Shown piece by piece: positions 1 through 6,881 of a DNA stretch of 22,100 nucleotides. Numbering within the stretch: the first letter of the stretch is position 1; each line of letters opens with the position of its first letter. The translations under genes were made by a program, and so were the position numbers. The DNA comes from a virus, in the IMG/VR virus record IMGVR_UViG_3300028800_000331, positions 1 through 22,100 of that record; one strand, given 5' to 3'. The notes under the pieces were generated by a model. The model ran no database searches. It saw only the letters and a program-made list of their open reading frames with translations, and had not been told where the DNA came from.

Positions 1-2
1 TC

Positions 3-1658
3 ATGGTCGACCACAGCGACAAGCAGGGCGATTCGTTCGATTGGGGCAAGCTCAAGGCCGAGTGGAAGAACGACTGTTGGGTCGTCAAGATGGGCGAGCT
101 TTGGTCGCGCGGCAGCGGCCGCCCCTCGGAGGGCAGCAAGGCCGCTGCCGATGGTTCGCCGGGTGCGCCTGAGATCGTCAATATCGGCAAGGCTGGCGAC
201 TACGGCACGCATGAGGAAGCCGGCTACGCCGATCCCGGGTACCAGGCGGACCAGAAAGCGCGGCTGCCTTTGAAGAAAGGTGGCGTCCTGTGGGCTCACC
301 GCGTCCGCGGCGCTTGGACGTACTTCACCAAGAATGTCAGCAACTACCCGCCGGACAAGGCGCCTCTCGTCGAGAAGGCAATCGTCGATGCGTGGCGCAC
401 GGTTTTCATGGACAACGGCCCGCCTTCCGCCAAGGCAATCACCACCAATGAGGACAAGCAAATGAAACATGCCGCCTTGCAGGCCCTCGGCAAGGCCGAC
501 GCAACCGGGGGCCTCTTGAAGGGGCTGTACTCCGCTTGCTCGGCGATCTCGCTGTTGGGCCAGTTGAAGTACCTGCAGGAAGACCTCGCACGCGAAGCCG
601 CGGTCGAGGGCGATAATTCGCCGATGCCGGGCCGCTTCCGATCGTTGCTGGAGATGATGGCGGGGCTCGTACAGGCTGTCCTCGAAGAGGAAGTCGAGGA
701 GATGTTGAACAATACCGACGCCGTCGATATGAACGGCGGCATGATCATGTATGCCGCGCAGCCCCTCGGGCTGGCCAAGACGCGCGTCGGACGCAAGGCA
801 TTCGCCGAGGTCTTGACCAAGGCCATTGGCGATAAGACCGGCTCGCCTAAGTTCGAGGCGATGTCCGCTTTGGCCGAAGCGATCGGCAAGGGCGAGGTGG
901 CCCAGACCCAGTCGTGGGGCGAAATGGCCGGCTCGCTGTCGACCGCGCCGAACAATGCGTGGTCCGAGAACAGCCATCCGCAACTGACGAACGATGTCTG
1001 GGGCGCGCATGGCGAGCATGCGCAGAAGGTCCACGACATCGCAGTCAGCAAGGGCGCCAAGTGCGACACCACTCATAAGGCGGCCGAGGCCGCCGCAAGC
1101 GGAAAGGATACCCCTGACGTGACGAAGACAGCACCCGATATGGTGGCGCTGGCCGCCAAGTTCGACGAAATCTTCGACTCCGAGAAGCACCGGAGCATGG
1201 GCGATCTCGCGAAGGCTCTGGACGTCAGCGAGGATGTGGCGCGCGATCTCGTGGTCGGTGCGCTCGCCAAGGCGAAGAAGGATAAGGATAAGGCCAAGAA
1301 CGACCGCAAGAACCCGGATGACGGCAATGACAGCGAGGACGATGCCGACGGCGACGAGGCCAAGAAAGCTCGTGAGTCGCTGGACCGTCTCGGGCTTGGC
1401 CCGTTCGTCGACGCCCTGATCGATGTCAGCAAGGGACAGGCTGTCTTGCACGAGAAGATCGACAACATCGTGGCGGGCGCCAACGGCCGTCGCAATCCCG
1501 CCGGCAAGGGTCACTCGGGCGTGGCCACTGTCGTCGAGAAGTCCGAGGATGGCATCGGCCTTGGCGCCAAGACGGCCACCATCGATCCCAAGGACCCGAC
1601 TTATGCCGGCAGCGTGCTCAAGGGCTTGCTGGCAAATCCGCGGGTCGTTTCCCGGTAA
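3..1658 (+). CDS. Capsid-assembly (scaffold-position) protein with DUF6582-like motif, possibly 5' partial
   Basis: This 551-residue hydrophilic protein lies directly upstream of the major capsid gene, where siphoviruses usually keep the scaffold or protease-scaffold gene. Residues about 74-137 (YADPGYQAD, then RGAWTYF, then NVSNYPPDK) resemble the DUF6582-type segment of many phage head proteins, in which YADPGYQ.DGKKRYP is followed by a helix reading RAAWSYI. Residues about 150-400 look mostly helical. Residues about 400-460 are very rich in Lys, Asp and Glu, as in scaffold or delta domains. No Ser-His protease motif is recognisable. The first ATG is at base 3 and the frame is open to the window edge, so the true start may lie upstream and an N-terminal protease domain could be missing. 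A scaffold role is inferred from position and composition. Confidence is high that the gene is real and moderate for the role. Confidence 0.7.
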   Translation: MVDHSDKQGDSFDWGKLKAEWKNDCWVVKMGELWSRGSGRPSEGSKAAADGSPGAPEIVNIGKAGDYGTHEEAGYADPGYQADQKARLPLKKGGVLWAHRVRGAWTYFTKNVSNYPPDKAPLVEKAIVDAWRTVFMDNGPPSAKAITTNEDKQMKHAALQALGKADATGGLLKGLYSACSAISLLGQLKYLQEDLAREAAVEGDNSPMPGRFRSLLEMMAGLVQAVLEEEVEEMLNNTDAVDMNGGMIMYAAQPLGLAKTRVGRKAFAEVLTKAIGDKTGSPKFEAMSALAEAIGKGEVAQTQSWGEMAGSLSTAPNNAWSENSHPQLTNDVWGAHGEHAQKVHDIAVSKGAKCDTTHKAAEAAASGKDTPDVTKTAPDMVALAAKFDEIFDSEKHRSMGDLAKALDVSEDVARDLVVGALAKAKKDKDKAKNDRKNPDDGNDSEDDADGDEAKKARESLDRLGLGPFVDALIDVSKGQAVLHEKIDNIVAGANGRRNPAGKGHSGVATVVEKSEDGIGLGAKTATIDPKDPTYAGSVLKGLLANPRVVSR

Positions 1659-1672
1659 CCTCTAACCCCCTA

Positions 1673-1689
1673 GCGGCTGGGTCAGCCGC
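1673..1689 (+). other. Perfect 7-bp hairpin downstream of the scaffold-position gene
   Basis: GCGGCTG (1673-1679) and CAGCCGC (1683-1689) form a perfect stem around a GGT loop, 14 bases after the stop codon at 1658. No T-run follows, so this is at best a weak or Rho-assisted terminator, a processing site or a pause site. Confidence 0.45.
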
Positions 1690-1731
1690 ATCCCGCAACC
1701 CTAACCAAAGTTAATCAACCTCTTACCGAGA

Positions 1732-1758
1732 GCTTGGAATGGTCGAGTACCACCAAGC
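1732..1758 (+). promoter_or_regulatory. Leader hairpin immediately upstream of the capsid ribosome binding site
   Basis: GCTTGG (1732-1737) pairs with CCAAGC (1753-1758). TGGT (1740-1743) pairs with ACCA (1749-1752) around the loop CGAGT, and AA is bulged on the 5' side. The stem ends three bases before the strong ribosome binding site AGGGGGAAG (1762-1770), which stays unpaired. Such a position fits an mRNA-stabilising 5' hairpin for a very highly expressed gene. That role is inferred. No convincing promoter could be picked out in 1659-1776. Confidence 0.4.
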
Positions 1759-1776
1759 CTCAGGGGGAAGACAGAT

Positions 1777-3309
1777 ATGCAGATCACGAAAGAGACTTTG
1801 GGCCAGATGTTCCAGAATGTCATGAAGGGACGCAATGCTGGCCTGCCGCCGGAGATGATCCCGTCGGTGATGAAGGCGATCACCCAGTCGACCGGGCTGG
1901 TCTGGTACGACCTGGAACCCTACGCCAAGCTGCTGTTTCCGGTCATCACGCCTCTGCGCAACGAGATCCCGCGTGTCCCGGGCGCCGGTGGTACGTCGAC
2001 CCACTGGATCTCGATCACCGGCATCAACATCGCCAACGTCTCGATCGGCCTCGGCGAAGGCCAGCGCGGCGGCTCCGTCACCACGCAGGTCATCAACAAC
2101 ATCGCGCTGTACAAGAGCTTCGGGCTCGACGACAGCGTGACGTTCGAGGCCGATCTGGCGGCGGTCAACTTCGACGATGCCAAGGAGCTGGCGGTCAGCA
2201 ACTTGCTCCGCGCCGTAATGATCGGCGAAGAGAAGGCGATCGTCGGTGCCAACGCGTCGCTTGCCCTCGGGCTGACTCCGCTGCCGTCGGTCGCGGACGC
2301 AGGAACCGCTAAGGGCACCATCAACGCCAATACGCTGGTGTCGGTCATCTGCGTGGCGCTGACGTTCGATGGCTTCCTGGCCGACAGTGTGGCCGGCGGC
2401 GTGCTGGCTTCGGTCAGCCGGACCAATACCGATGGGTCGAGCGTGACCTATGGCGGCGGCTCGGCGCAGAAGTCTTCGGCGGCTTCGGTCACCACGGCCA
2501 ATGACGCTACCAATACCCACGGCGTCTCGGCTTCGGTTACCGCGGTGAACGGCGCCGTCGGCTATGCCTGGTTCTGGGGGCCGGCCGGCTCCGAGAAGCT
2601 GGGCCAGATCACCACGATCAACAGCGCGCTTCTGACGACCGCGGCCGGTACGGGCACGCAGCTTGCGTCCTCGCTCCCGAACTCGGACAACAGCCAGAAC
2701 CAGCTACTCTTCGATGGCCTGCTGACCCAGATTTTCACGCCGGGCAGCAACTCGATCGTCACCGTCCAGCCGACCGGCACCGCCGGCACGGGCACCCCGC
2801 TGACGGCCGATGGGGCCGGCGGCATCGTCGAGATCGACACGGCGCTCAAGGCGTTTTGGGATAACTCCCGCTTGAGCCCGCAGGTGATTCTCGTCAACAG
2901 CCAAGAACTGCTGAATATCACGAAGAAGGTCGTCGCGGGTGGGCAGGCGCCGCTGTTCCGCTTCCTGATCGACTCGGCCTCGATCACCAACCCGAGCCAG
3001 CTGCAGGCAACCGCGGGCACGGTCGTCGGCCAGTATCTCAACAAGTTCACGATGGCCGGCGGGCAGCTGATCAACGTGCTTCTGCACCCGAATGTGCCGC
3101 CCGGCACGCTGATCTTCTACAGCCGGTCGCTGCCCTACCCACTGTCGAACGTCAAGAACCTGCTACAGATGAAGATGCGGCGCGACTACTTCCAGATCGA
3201 GTGGCCGATCGTGCGGCCCGCCTACGAATATTCGGTCTGGGCGAACGGGCTGCTGCAGAACTACTTCCCGCCGGCCTTCGGCGTAATCACCAACATCGGC
3301 AACGGCTAG
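1777..3309 (+). CDS. Major capsid protein (HK97-like fold) with inserted domain
   Basis: This 510-residue protein forms the icosahedral head shell. The N-terminus (LVWYDLEPYAKLLFPVITPL, about 41-60, then RNEIPRVPGAGG and WISITGIN) is the signature of a large group of siphovirus capsid proteins. A later block (about 351-384, ALKAFWDNSRLSPQVILVNS) and the C-terminal stretch ending PAYEYSVWANGLLQNYFPP match the same family. Residues about 180-300 are rich in Ser, Thr, Gly and Ala, include SVTAVNGAVGYAWFWG, and look like an inserted beta-rich surface domain. The start is fixed by AGGGGGAAG seven bases upstream. No maturation protease is recognisable here, and it may lie upstream of the window. 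Hairpins flank the gene on both sides, as expected for the most abundant virion protein. Confidence is high from motifs, gene order and length. Confidence 0.92.
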   Translation: MQITKETLGQMFQNVMKGRNAGLPPEMIPSVMKAITQSTGLVWYDLEPYAKLLFPVITPLRNEIPRVPGAGGTSTHWISITGINIANVSIGLGEGQRGGSVTTQVINNIALYKSFGLDDSVTFEADLAAVNFDDAKELAVSNLLRAVMIGEEKAIVGANASLALGLTPLPSVADAGTAKGTINANTLVSVICVALTFDGFLADSVAGGVLASVSRTNTDGSSVTYGGGSAQKSSAASVTTANDATNTHGVSASVTAVNGAVGYAWFWGPAGSEKLGQITTINSALLTTAAGTGTQLASSLPNSDNSQNQLLFDGLLTQIFTPGSNSIVTVQPTGTAGTGTPLTADGAGGIVEIDTALKAFWDNSRLSPQVILVNSQELLNITKKVVAGGQAPLFRFLIDSASITNPSQLQATAGTVVGQYLNKFTMAGGQLINVLLHPNVPPGTLIFYSRSLPYPLSNVKNLLQMKMRRDYFQIEWPIVRPAYEYSVWANGLLQNYFPPAFGVITNIGNG

Positions 3310-3334
3310 GCCTCATCGGCCCGGCCTTCACCCG

Positions 3335-3364
3335 CGATGGCGCCGCTCTATCCCGGCGCCATCG
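3335..3364 (+). terminator. 10-bp hairpin downstream of the capsid gene (first of three)
   Basis: CGATGGCGCC (3335-3344) and GGCGCCATCG (3355-3364) form a perfect stem around a 10-base loop, 25 bases after the capsid stop. A second small perfect hairpin follows at once (GGGGGA 3370-3375, TCCCCC 3379-3384, loop TAG). Neither has a T-run, so they may protect the 3' end of the capsid mRNA or cause pausing rather than terminate alone. Confidence 0.5.
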
Positions 3365-3405
3365 TAGTTGGGGGATAGTCCCCCGGCTTCGTTTCCTCTC
3401 AACTT

Positions 3406-3436
3406 GAGGGCCGGCCCTTGTCGGCCCTCCTTTTCC
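3406..3436 (+). terminator. Probable intrinsic terminator after the capsid gene
   Basis: GAGGGCCG (3406-3413) and CGGCCCTC (3422-3429) form an 8-bp GC-rich stem, followed by CTTTTCC. It is the third consecutive hairpin between the capsid gene and the next gene and the only one with a T-run. The T-run is short, so termination is probably partial and lets some transcription reach the tail genes. Confidence 0.6.
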
Positions 3437-3453
3437 AGACGAGGTAAATCGCA

Positions 3454-3798
3454 ATGAGAATGAAACCCCCTACTGGCGGCGGCCAGTTCACGTTCAACGG
3501 CGTCACGCACCATCCGGACGCCGAAGGGTTCGTGGATGTTCCGGTCGAGGCCGAGCAAGCGGCCGTCTCGCACGGCTACTCGCATGCGCCCGCGCCGCCA
3601 CCACCGCCGCCGCTTCCGCCGACCGAACTGACTCCCGAGGAAAAGGTCCTGAACCTGACCAAGGGGCAGTGCGGTGACTACTTCGACAGCCTTGGCCTCG
3701 ACCCGCCGGAATTCGATATGGCGCGGCCGACCATCGCCGACTGGCGCAAGGCGGTCTACGACCACATGGTGGCGACGGCCCCCAAGCCGCAGGGCTAA
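3454..3798 (+). CDS. Small proline-rich head-region protein (unknown function)
   Basis: This 114-residue protein was not matched to a named family. The N-terminal 45 residues (GGGQFTFNGVTHHPDAEGFVDVP) look like the short beta segment of small phage head proteins, in which an expected input value is restated as a protein surface. A linker at about 46-57 contains two runs of proline (APAPPPPPPLPP). The C-terminal part (about 58-110, LTPEEKVLNLTKGQCGDYFDSLG, then ARPTIADWRKAVYDHM) looks like a small helical domain. AGGT lies ten bases upstream of the start. Its place between capsid and decoration candidates suggests a minor head, head-completion or assembly role, but this rests on position only. 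Confidence 0.65.
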   Translation: MRMKPPTGGGQFTFNGVTHHPDAEGFVDVPVEAEQAAVSHGYSHAPAPPPPPPLPPTELTPEEKVLNLTKGQCGDYFDSLGLDPPEFDMARPTIADWRKAVYDHMVATAPKPQG

Positions 3799-3819
3799 AG
3801 GGCCGGCTGCTACCTTCTG

Positions 3820-3843
3820 CCCAAAGCCGCCATCGGCCTTGGG
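3820..3843 (+). other. Hairpin between the two small head genes
   Basis: CCCAA (3820-3824) and TTGGG (3839-3843) enclose GCCG (3826-3829) and CGGC (3834-3837) with one A/C mismatch and a CCAT loop. No T-run follows. It continues the pattern of structured gaps around the head genes. The rest of 3799-3894 holds only the ribosome binding site AGAAGGA before the next gene. Confidence 0.4.
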
Positions 3844-3894
3844 GAAGCCACCGGCCAGTTCATTGGCCAATAGCTGAGAAGGAACCACACCGAA

Positions 3895-4575
3895 ATGACC
3901 ACACAGCTTTTCGTTCCCGGCAATGTCAACGAACTGGTCGGCTTGTCCGGGACCGTATACATTGCCGACGCCAACGGATGCGTCCAGGCGGTGCCCACCG
4001 ATGTCCCGGGTTTCTTGGCCGCCGGGGCGCGCCTCGCTGTTAGCGTGGCCGGCAAGGCGGATTTCGCCGCGCCGGTTGCGGCTGCCGCCAACAACATCGT
4101 CTCGGCCGTGACCATCGCCAACAATGCGGCGCTTACCATCGCGGCGCAGCCGGGCTACGCTGGCCGCATCAAGGCCCTGATGACGCTCGGTTCCGGCACG
4201 ATTACCGCCGGCAATCTCGCCATCACCGGCGTGACCCCGCAGGGCGTGACCCTGTCCGAGACCCTGTCGATGATCGCCGCCGCGAGCAAGACGCTGACGA
4301 CGACCAATGCCTACGGCTCGATCCTCACGGCGGCTATCTCCGGCCTCGCCGGCACCAGCACCGGCTCGATCAGCCTCGGGTCCGGGTTCGATCTGGCCTT
4401 GCCGCTGCCGACCGGCTTCGCTGGCCTCACCGAGTACAAGGAGGTGACCGACGGCGCCAACAACGCCACGCTGGGCACCGTCGATACGGTCTCGGGATGC
4501 GTCATCCCGAACACCGCGCCGAACGGTACCCACAACTACTCGTTCTACTACAAATACCTCTACCCCGCCGGCTAA
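3895..4575 (+). CDS. Putative head decoration or virion structural protein
   Basis: This 226-residue protein is rich in Ala, Gly, Thr and Ser with almost no charged patches, typical of beta-sandwich virion proteins. Residues about 86-165 (RIKALMTLGSGTITAGNLAITG, then GVTLSETLSMIAAASKTLTTT, then GSISLGSG) follow a pattern common in phage structural proteins: GTVTITGTD, G..VTETIT, a TT-A-AY step and a closing G-G-GLP. The segment LALPLPTGF (about 165) is the expected end of that module. AAGGAAC lies before the start. The gene sits between the capsid and connector genes and is followed by the strongest terminator in the window, so an abundant decoration protein is the best guess. A head-fibre or major virion protein of other kind is the alternative. 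Confidence 0.65.
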   Translation: MTTQLFVPGNVNELVGLSGTVYIADANGCVQAVPTDVPGFLAAGARLAVSVAGKADFAAPVAAAANNIVSAVTIANNAALTIAAQPGYAGRIKALMTLGSGTITAGNLAITGVTPQGVTLSETLSMIAAASKTLTTTNAYGSILTAAISGLAGTSTGSISLGSGFDLALPLPTGFAGLTEYKEVTDGANNATLGTVDTVSGCVIPNTAPNGTHNYSFYYKYLYPAG

Positions 4576-4594
4576 GCCGGGATGGGGTGCGCGG

Positions 4595-4625
4595 AGCGGG
4601 AGGGGTTCGCCCCTCCCGCTTTCCC
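4595..4625 (+). terminator. Strong intrinsic terminator: 11-bp stem, UUCG loop
   Basis: AGCGGGAGGGG (4595-4605) pairs perfectly with CCCCTCCCGCT (4610-4620) around the extra-stable tetraloop TTCG (4606-4609), followed by TTCCCTCTT. It lies 19 bases after the stop of the decoration candidate and closes the head-protein block. It is the best terminator in the window. Confidence 0.8.
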
Positions 4626-4650
4626 TCTTCGCGTGCGAACCTACGCGTTT

Positions 4651-4687
4651 CAGGGCCTCGTGGCTAGGATGGAGCCTGCCGGCCCTG
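4651..4687 (+). other. Two-tier hairpin in the leader before the small Cys/His gene
   Basis: CAGGGCC (4651-4657) pairs with GGCCCTG (4681-4687), with an inner GGCT (4662-4665) and AGCC (4673-4676). It lies downstream of the terminator and upstream of the gene starting at 4724, so it could be a 5' leader structure of a new transcript. No convincing promoter was found in 4621-4723. Role unknown. Confidence 0.3.
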
Positions 4688-4723
4688 AGATGCGTGTCCT
4701 ACAACGCCTGAAGGGTTCCGGCT

Positions 4724-5071
4724 ATGGTCCAACGCTATAAGCTTCGCGATCTCGAACCAAAGTTGCTGCGCTATGCTGCCGGCCGTCATCCATGCGTACA
4801 ATCATTGGCTGAGGCGCAGGGTGTCCGCTTTCTGTGTCCGAAATGTTTCGAGACGAACGGCGGCGCCGCCGGCACGCATGGGGTTATCTGCTGGTCCTCT
4901 TCGCGAGGAGTACCGGATGATGCGCACCCCCGGCCGGGGCGGTGGCGCTTGGTCGGCACCAGCCTGGACGACCTGTCCCTCATGGAAGAGCCGGGCAAGT
5001 CGCGATCGGTTCTTTTGGTGGGCGGCTGCGCTTGGCATGGCTTTGTGACGAACGGAGACGTCCATGATTAA
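4724..5071 (+). CDS. Small Cys/His protein, DUF6527-like, putative zinc-binding
   Basis: This 115-residue protein contains GVRFLCPKC (Cys38, Cys41), Cys56 in GVICW, a central WRLVGTSLDDLSL segment and a C-terminal CAWHGFVTNGDV (Cys102, His105). CPxC followed by Cys-x-x-His-x-x-(V/I)-x-x-G is the pattern of small phage proteins classed as DUF6527, thought to bind a metal ion. The function is not established and no role in the virion can be claimed. The start follows AAGGG by eight bases. The 3' end overlaps the connector gene by eight bases, so the two are probably translationally coupled. A second ATG in another frame at 4773 opens a shorter shadow frame without these motifs. Confidence 0.7.
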   Translation: MVQRYKLRDLEPKLLRYAAGRHPCVQSLAEAQGVRFLCPKCFETNGGAAGTHGVICWSSSRGVPDDAHPRPGRWRLVGTSLDDLSLMEEPGKSRSVLLVGGCAWHGFVTNGDVHD

Positions 5072-5924
5072 CGACCTGACAACGGTGGCCAATGTCAAGG
5101 CATGGCTGTCGGACGGGAGTGGTACAGGCAAGAGTGATGTGGTCATCGCGCAAACCATCACCCGGGTCTCGGCCGCGCTTCTGGCATGGCTGTCGATCCC
5201 TTCGTTTACGAAGCGCGTAGTCACCGAGCAGCGCCTGGGCGTAGGCGGGCAGCAACTCATGCTGAAGCAATTCCCGGTCCTCTCGATATCGTCACTGATC
5301 ATCAACAACCAGACTGTGGTGCCTGGGCCGCCGAATACGGCAGGCGCACAAGCGAGCAACCAGCTACCGGGCTACTACCTCGATCCATGGGACGGCTTGC
5401 CGCCCGCTTCGCCGCAACTGTTGACCATGGTCGGCATCTCGCTTACGAGGTCGGCCGGCTATCCCAACATCAGCGTCGTCTACAATGCCGGCTATGTCTA
5501 TTCCACCGACACGCAAGTGATCCCCAGCGAAGCCACACTCGCGCCGACCTCGCCCTTGGGCCTCATGGTGCAGGATGCCGGGGTGGTCTACGCCAACGGT
5601 ACGCCGTTGGTAGCTGTCGCCAGCAACCCGGCTGTAGGGCAATACGTAGCGCCATCGCCCTTGGCCGCTTCGCCGACATCGCTGTACCAATTCAATGCAG
5701 GCGATGCCGGCCAGACAGTGACGCTGTCCTATTCCTATGTGCCGGCCGCAATCGAGGGATGCGCTTGCGAGTGGGCCGCAGAGCGTTTGTCATATCGCAC
5801 GCGTATTGGGCAACGTAGCAAGAGCCTCGGCGGGCAGGAGTCGGTGTCCTTCGATATCTCGGGTATCCCGAAATGGGTGCAAGTCGTGCTGACGCAATTC
5901 CGCCAAGTCGTACCAATCGGGTGA
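5064..5924 (+). CDS. gp6-like head-tail connector protein with inserted beta-module
   Basis: This 286-residue protein probably forms the adaptor ring under the portal. The N-terminus (LTTVANVKAWL, then TITRVSAALLAWLSIPSF) and the C-terminal helix region (EWAAERLSYRTRIGQRSKSL, then SVSFDISGIPKWV and LTQFRQVVP) match the helical HK97 gp6-like connector fold. It is longer than typical family members. The extra length lies in a beta-rich middle. Within it, residues about 171-227 (DAGVVYANGTPLV, then LYQFNAGDAGQTVTLSYSYVP) closely resemble a segment of the tail tube protein encoded at 6882. The start overlaps the upstream gene by eight bases. Order and motifs agree, so confidence is good. Confidence 0.82.
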   Translation: MINDLTTVANVKAWLSDGSGTGKSDVVIAQTITRVSAALLAWLSIPSFTKRVVTEQRLGVGGQQLMLKQFPVLSISSLIINNQTVVPGPPNTAGAQASNQLPGYYLDPWDGLPPASPQLLTMVGISLTRSAGYPNISVVYNAGYVYSTDTQVIPSEATLAPTSPLGLMVQDAGVVYANGTPLVAVASNPAVGQYVAPSPLAASPTSLYQFNAGDAGQTVTLSYSYVPAAIEGCACEWAAERLSYRTRIGQRSKSLGGQESVSFDISGIPKWVQVVLTQFRQVVPIG

Positions 5925-5928
5925 TCTC

Positions 5929-6414
5929 ATGCTGACTGTACGCCTTCAGGGCGACGCCGCCCTTATCAAGCGCCTGCAAGTAATGCCGGGCTCGATCCAG
6001 GCAGCGCTTGTTCGAAAGGTCACGCAACTGACCTTGATGCTGGAGCAAAAAGTCAAGGGCAAGCTGACTGACGACGTGCTCCATGTGCGCACGGGCAAGC
6101 TGCACAACAGCGTCTTTCACGAAGTCGAAGCGGACAGCACCAAGGTGATCGGCAAGGTCGGCGCCGGCCGCAATGTAGCGTATGCCGCCATTCACGAATT
6201 CGGCGGTCAGACCAAGGCGCATGTGATCGAGGCCATGAACGGAAAGGCGTTGTACTTTCAGATGGCGGGCAAGCCTGTATTCGCAAAGCGCGTCAATCAT
6301 CCGGGGTCGACCATCCCGGAGCGCAGCTACTTGCGATCGTCCCTGGCCGAGATGAAAGAGGAAATCATTGACGGCATGGCCGAAGCCATCCGTGAGGGAG
6401 CGAGGAAGCGATGA
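5929..6414 (+). CDS. HK97 gp10-like head-closure / tail-completion protein
   Basis: This 161-residue protein has the hallmarks of the HK97 gp10 family: a helical N-terminal half (ALIKRLQVMPGSIQAALVRK), VRTGKLHNSV at about 64-73, YAAIHEFGG at about 85-93, and the C-terminal block HPGSTIPERSYLRSSLAEM at about 124-142. In gp10-type proteins this fold acts at the neck, in head closure or tail attachment. The gene starts five bases after the connector stop and its own stop overlaps the next start (ATGA at 6411-6414), which indicates translational coupling. Family and role are well supported by motif and gene order. Confidence 0.85.
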   Translation: MLTVRLQGDAALIKRLQVMPGSIQAALVRKVTQLTLMLEQKVKGKLTDDVLHVRTGKLHNSVFHEVEADSTKVIGKVGAGRNVAYAAIHEFGGQTKAHVIEAMNGKALYFQMAGKPVFAKRVNHPGSTIPERSYLRSSLAEMKEEIIDGMAEAIREGARKR

Positions 6415-6851
6415 GCATTGTTACGCGCGAAGCGGTCTTTACGGCGCTGTTCGATCTCATCGCGAGCAGCTATGTTTTCGTTACCTCCGAGAGGCGCTTG
6501 CGCCTATGGGCGGATGTGCCTGTAGACCAACGCCCATATTTAGGGGTAGCTGAGCGGGCCGAGGATAATGCCGGCGGCGACCGTGGCCTTGCTGGCACGC
6601 CGGTGGTCCGCACATGGCATGTCGATTTCTTTGTCTATACCGACGCACACAGCGCGAGCGTGCCGGCCTCGCTGCTGAACCCCATTCTCGACGCGGTAGA
6701 GTTGGCGATGCGGCCGAGCCCTCTTACTGGCCGACAGACCCTCGGCGGTCTGGTAGCGCATGCCTGGATCGTCGGTCAGACGTTCAAAGATCCAGGCGAC
6801 ATCGACGGCGATGGGATGCTGATCATCCCTGTGTCAATCTTGGTGCCCTGA
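6411..6851 (+). CDS. Tail terminator candidate (gpU/gp17-like position)
   Basis: This 146-residue protein lies between the gp10-like gene and the tail tube gene, the usual site of the tail terminator that caps the tube and joins it to the head. The sequence RPYLGVAERAED, then VRTWHVDFFVYTD, and the C-terminal GDIDGDGMLIIPVSILVP match the general beta-alpha pattern of minor tail proteins in this slot, in which the last strand carries a D-G-x-G-x-x-I-x-x-V motif. The start overlaps the previous stop by four bases. Placement is firm, and the exact structural role is inferred. Confidence 0.72.
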   Translation: MSIVTREAVFTALFDLIASSYVFVTSERRLRLWADVPVDQRPYLGVAERAEDNAGGDRGLAGTPVVRTWHVDFFVYTDAHSASVPASLLNPILDAVELAMRPSPLTGRQTLGGLVAHAWIVGQTFKDPGDIDGDGMLIIPVSILVP

Positions 6852-6881
6852 GAAGGGCTCCTCAATTGGGAGAAAGAGACG

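Noticed and set aside
3328-4533. Long minus-strand open frame (401 codons) opposite the head genes, and similar ones such as 13960-15186
   Set aside because: They are Arg/Gly/Asp-rich mirror readings of GC-rich coding DNA, oppose genes with clear motifs and lack ribosome binding sites and recognisable domains.
4621-4723. Promoter for the neck and tail genes after the strong terminator
   Set aside because: A promoter would make sense here, but no -35/-10 pair with acceptable spacing and sequence could be identified by eye.
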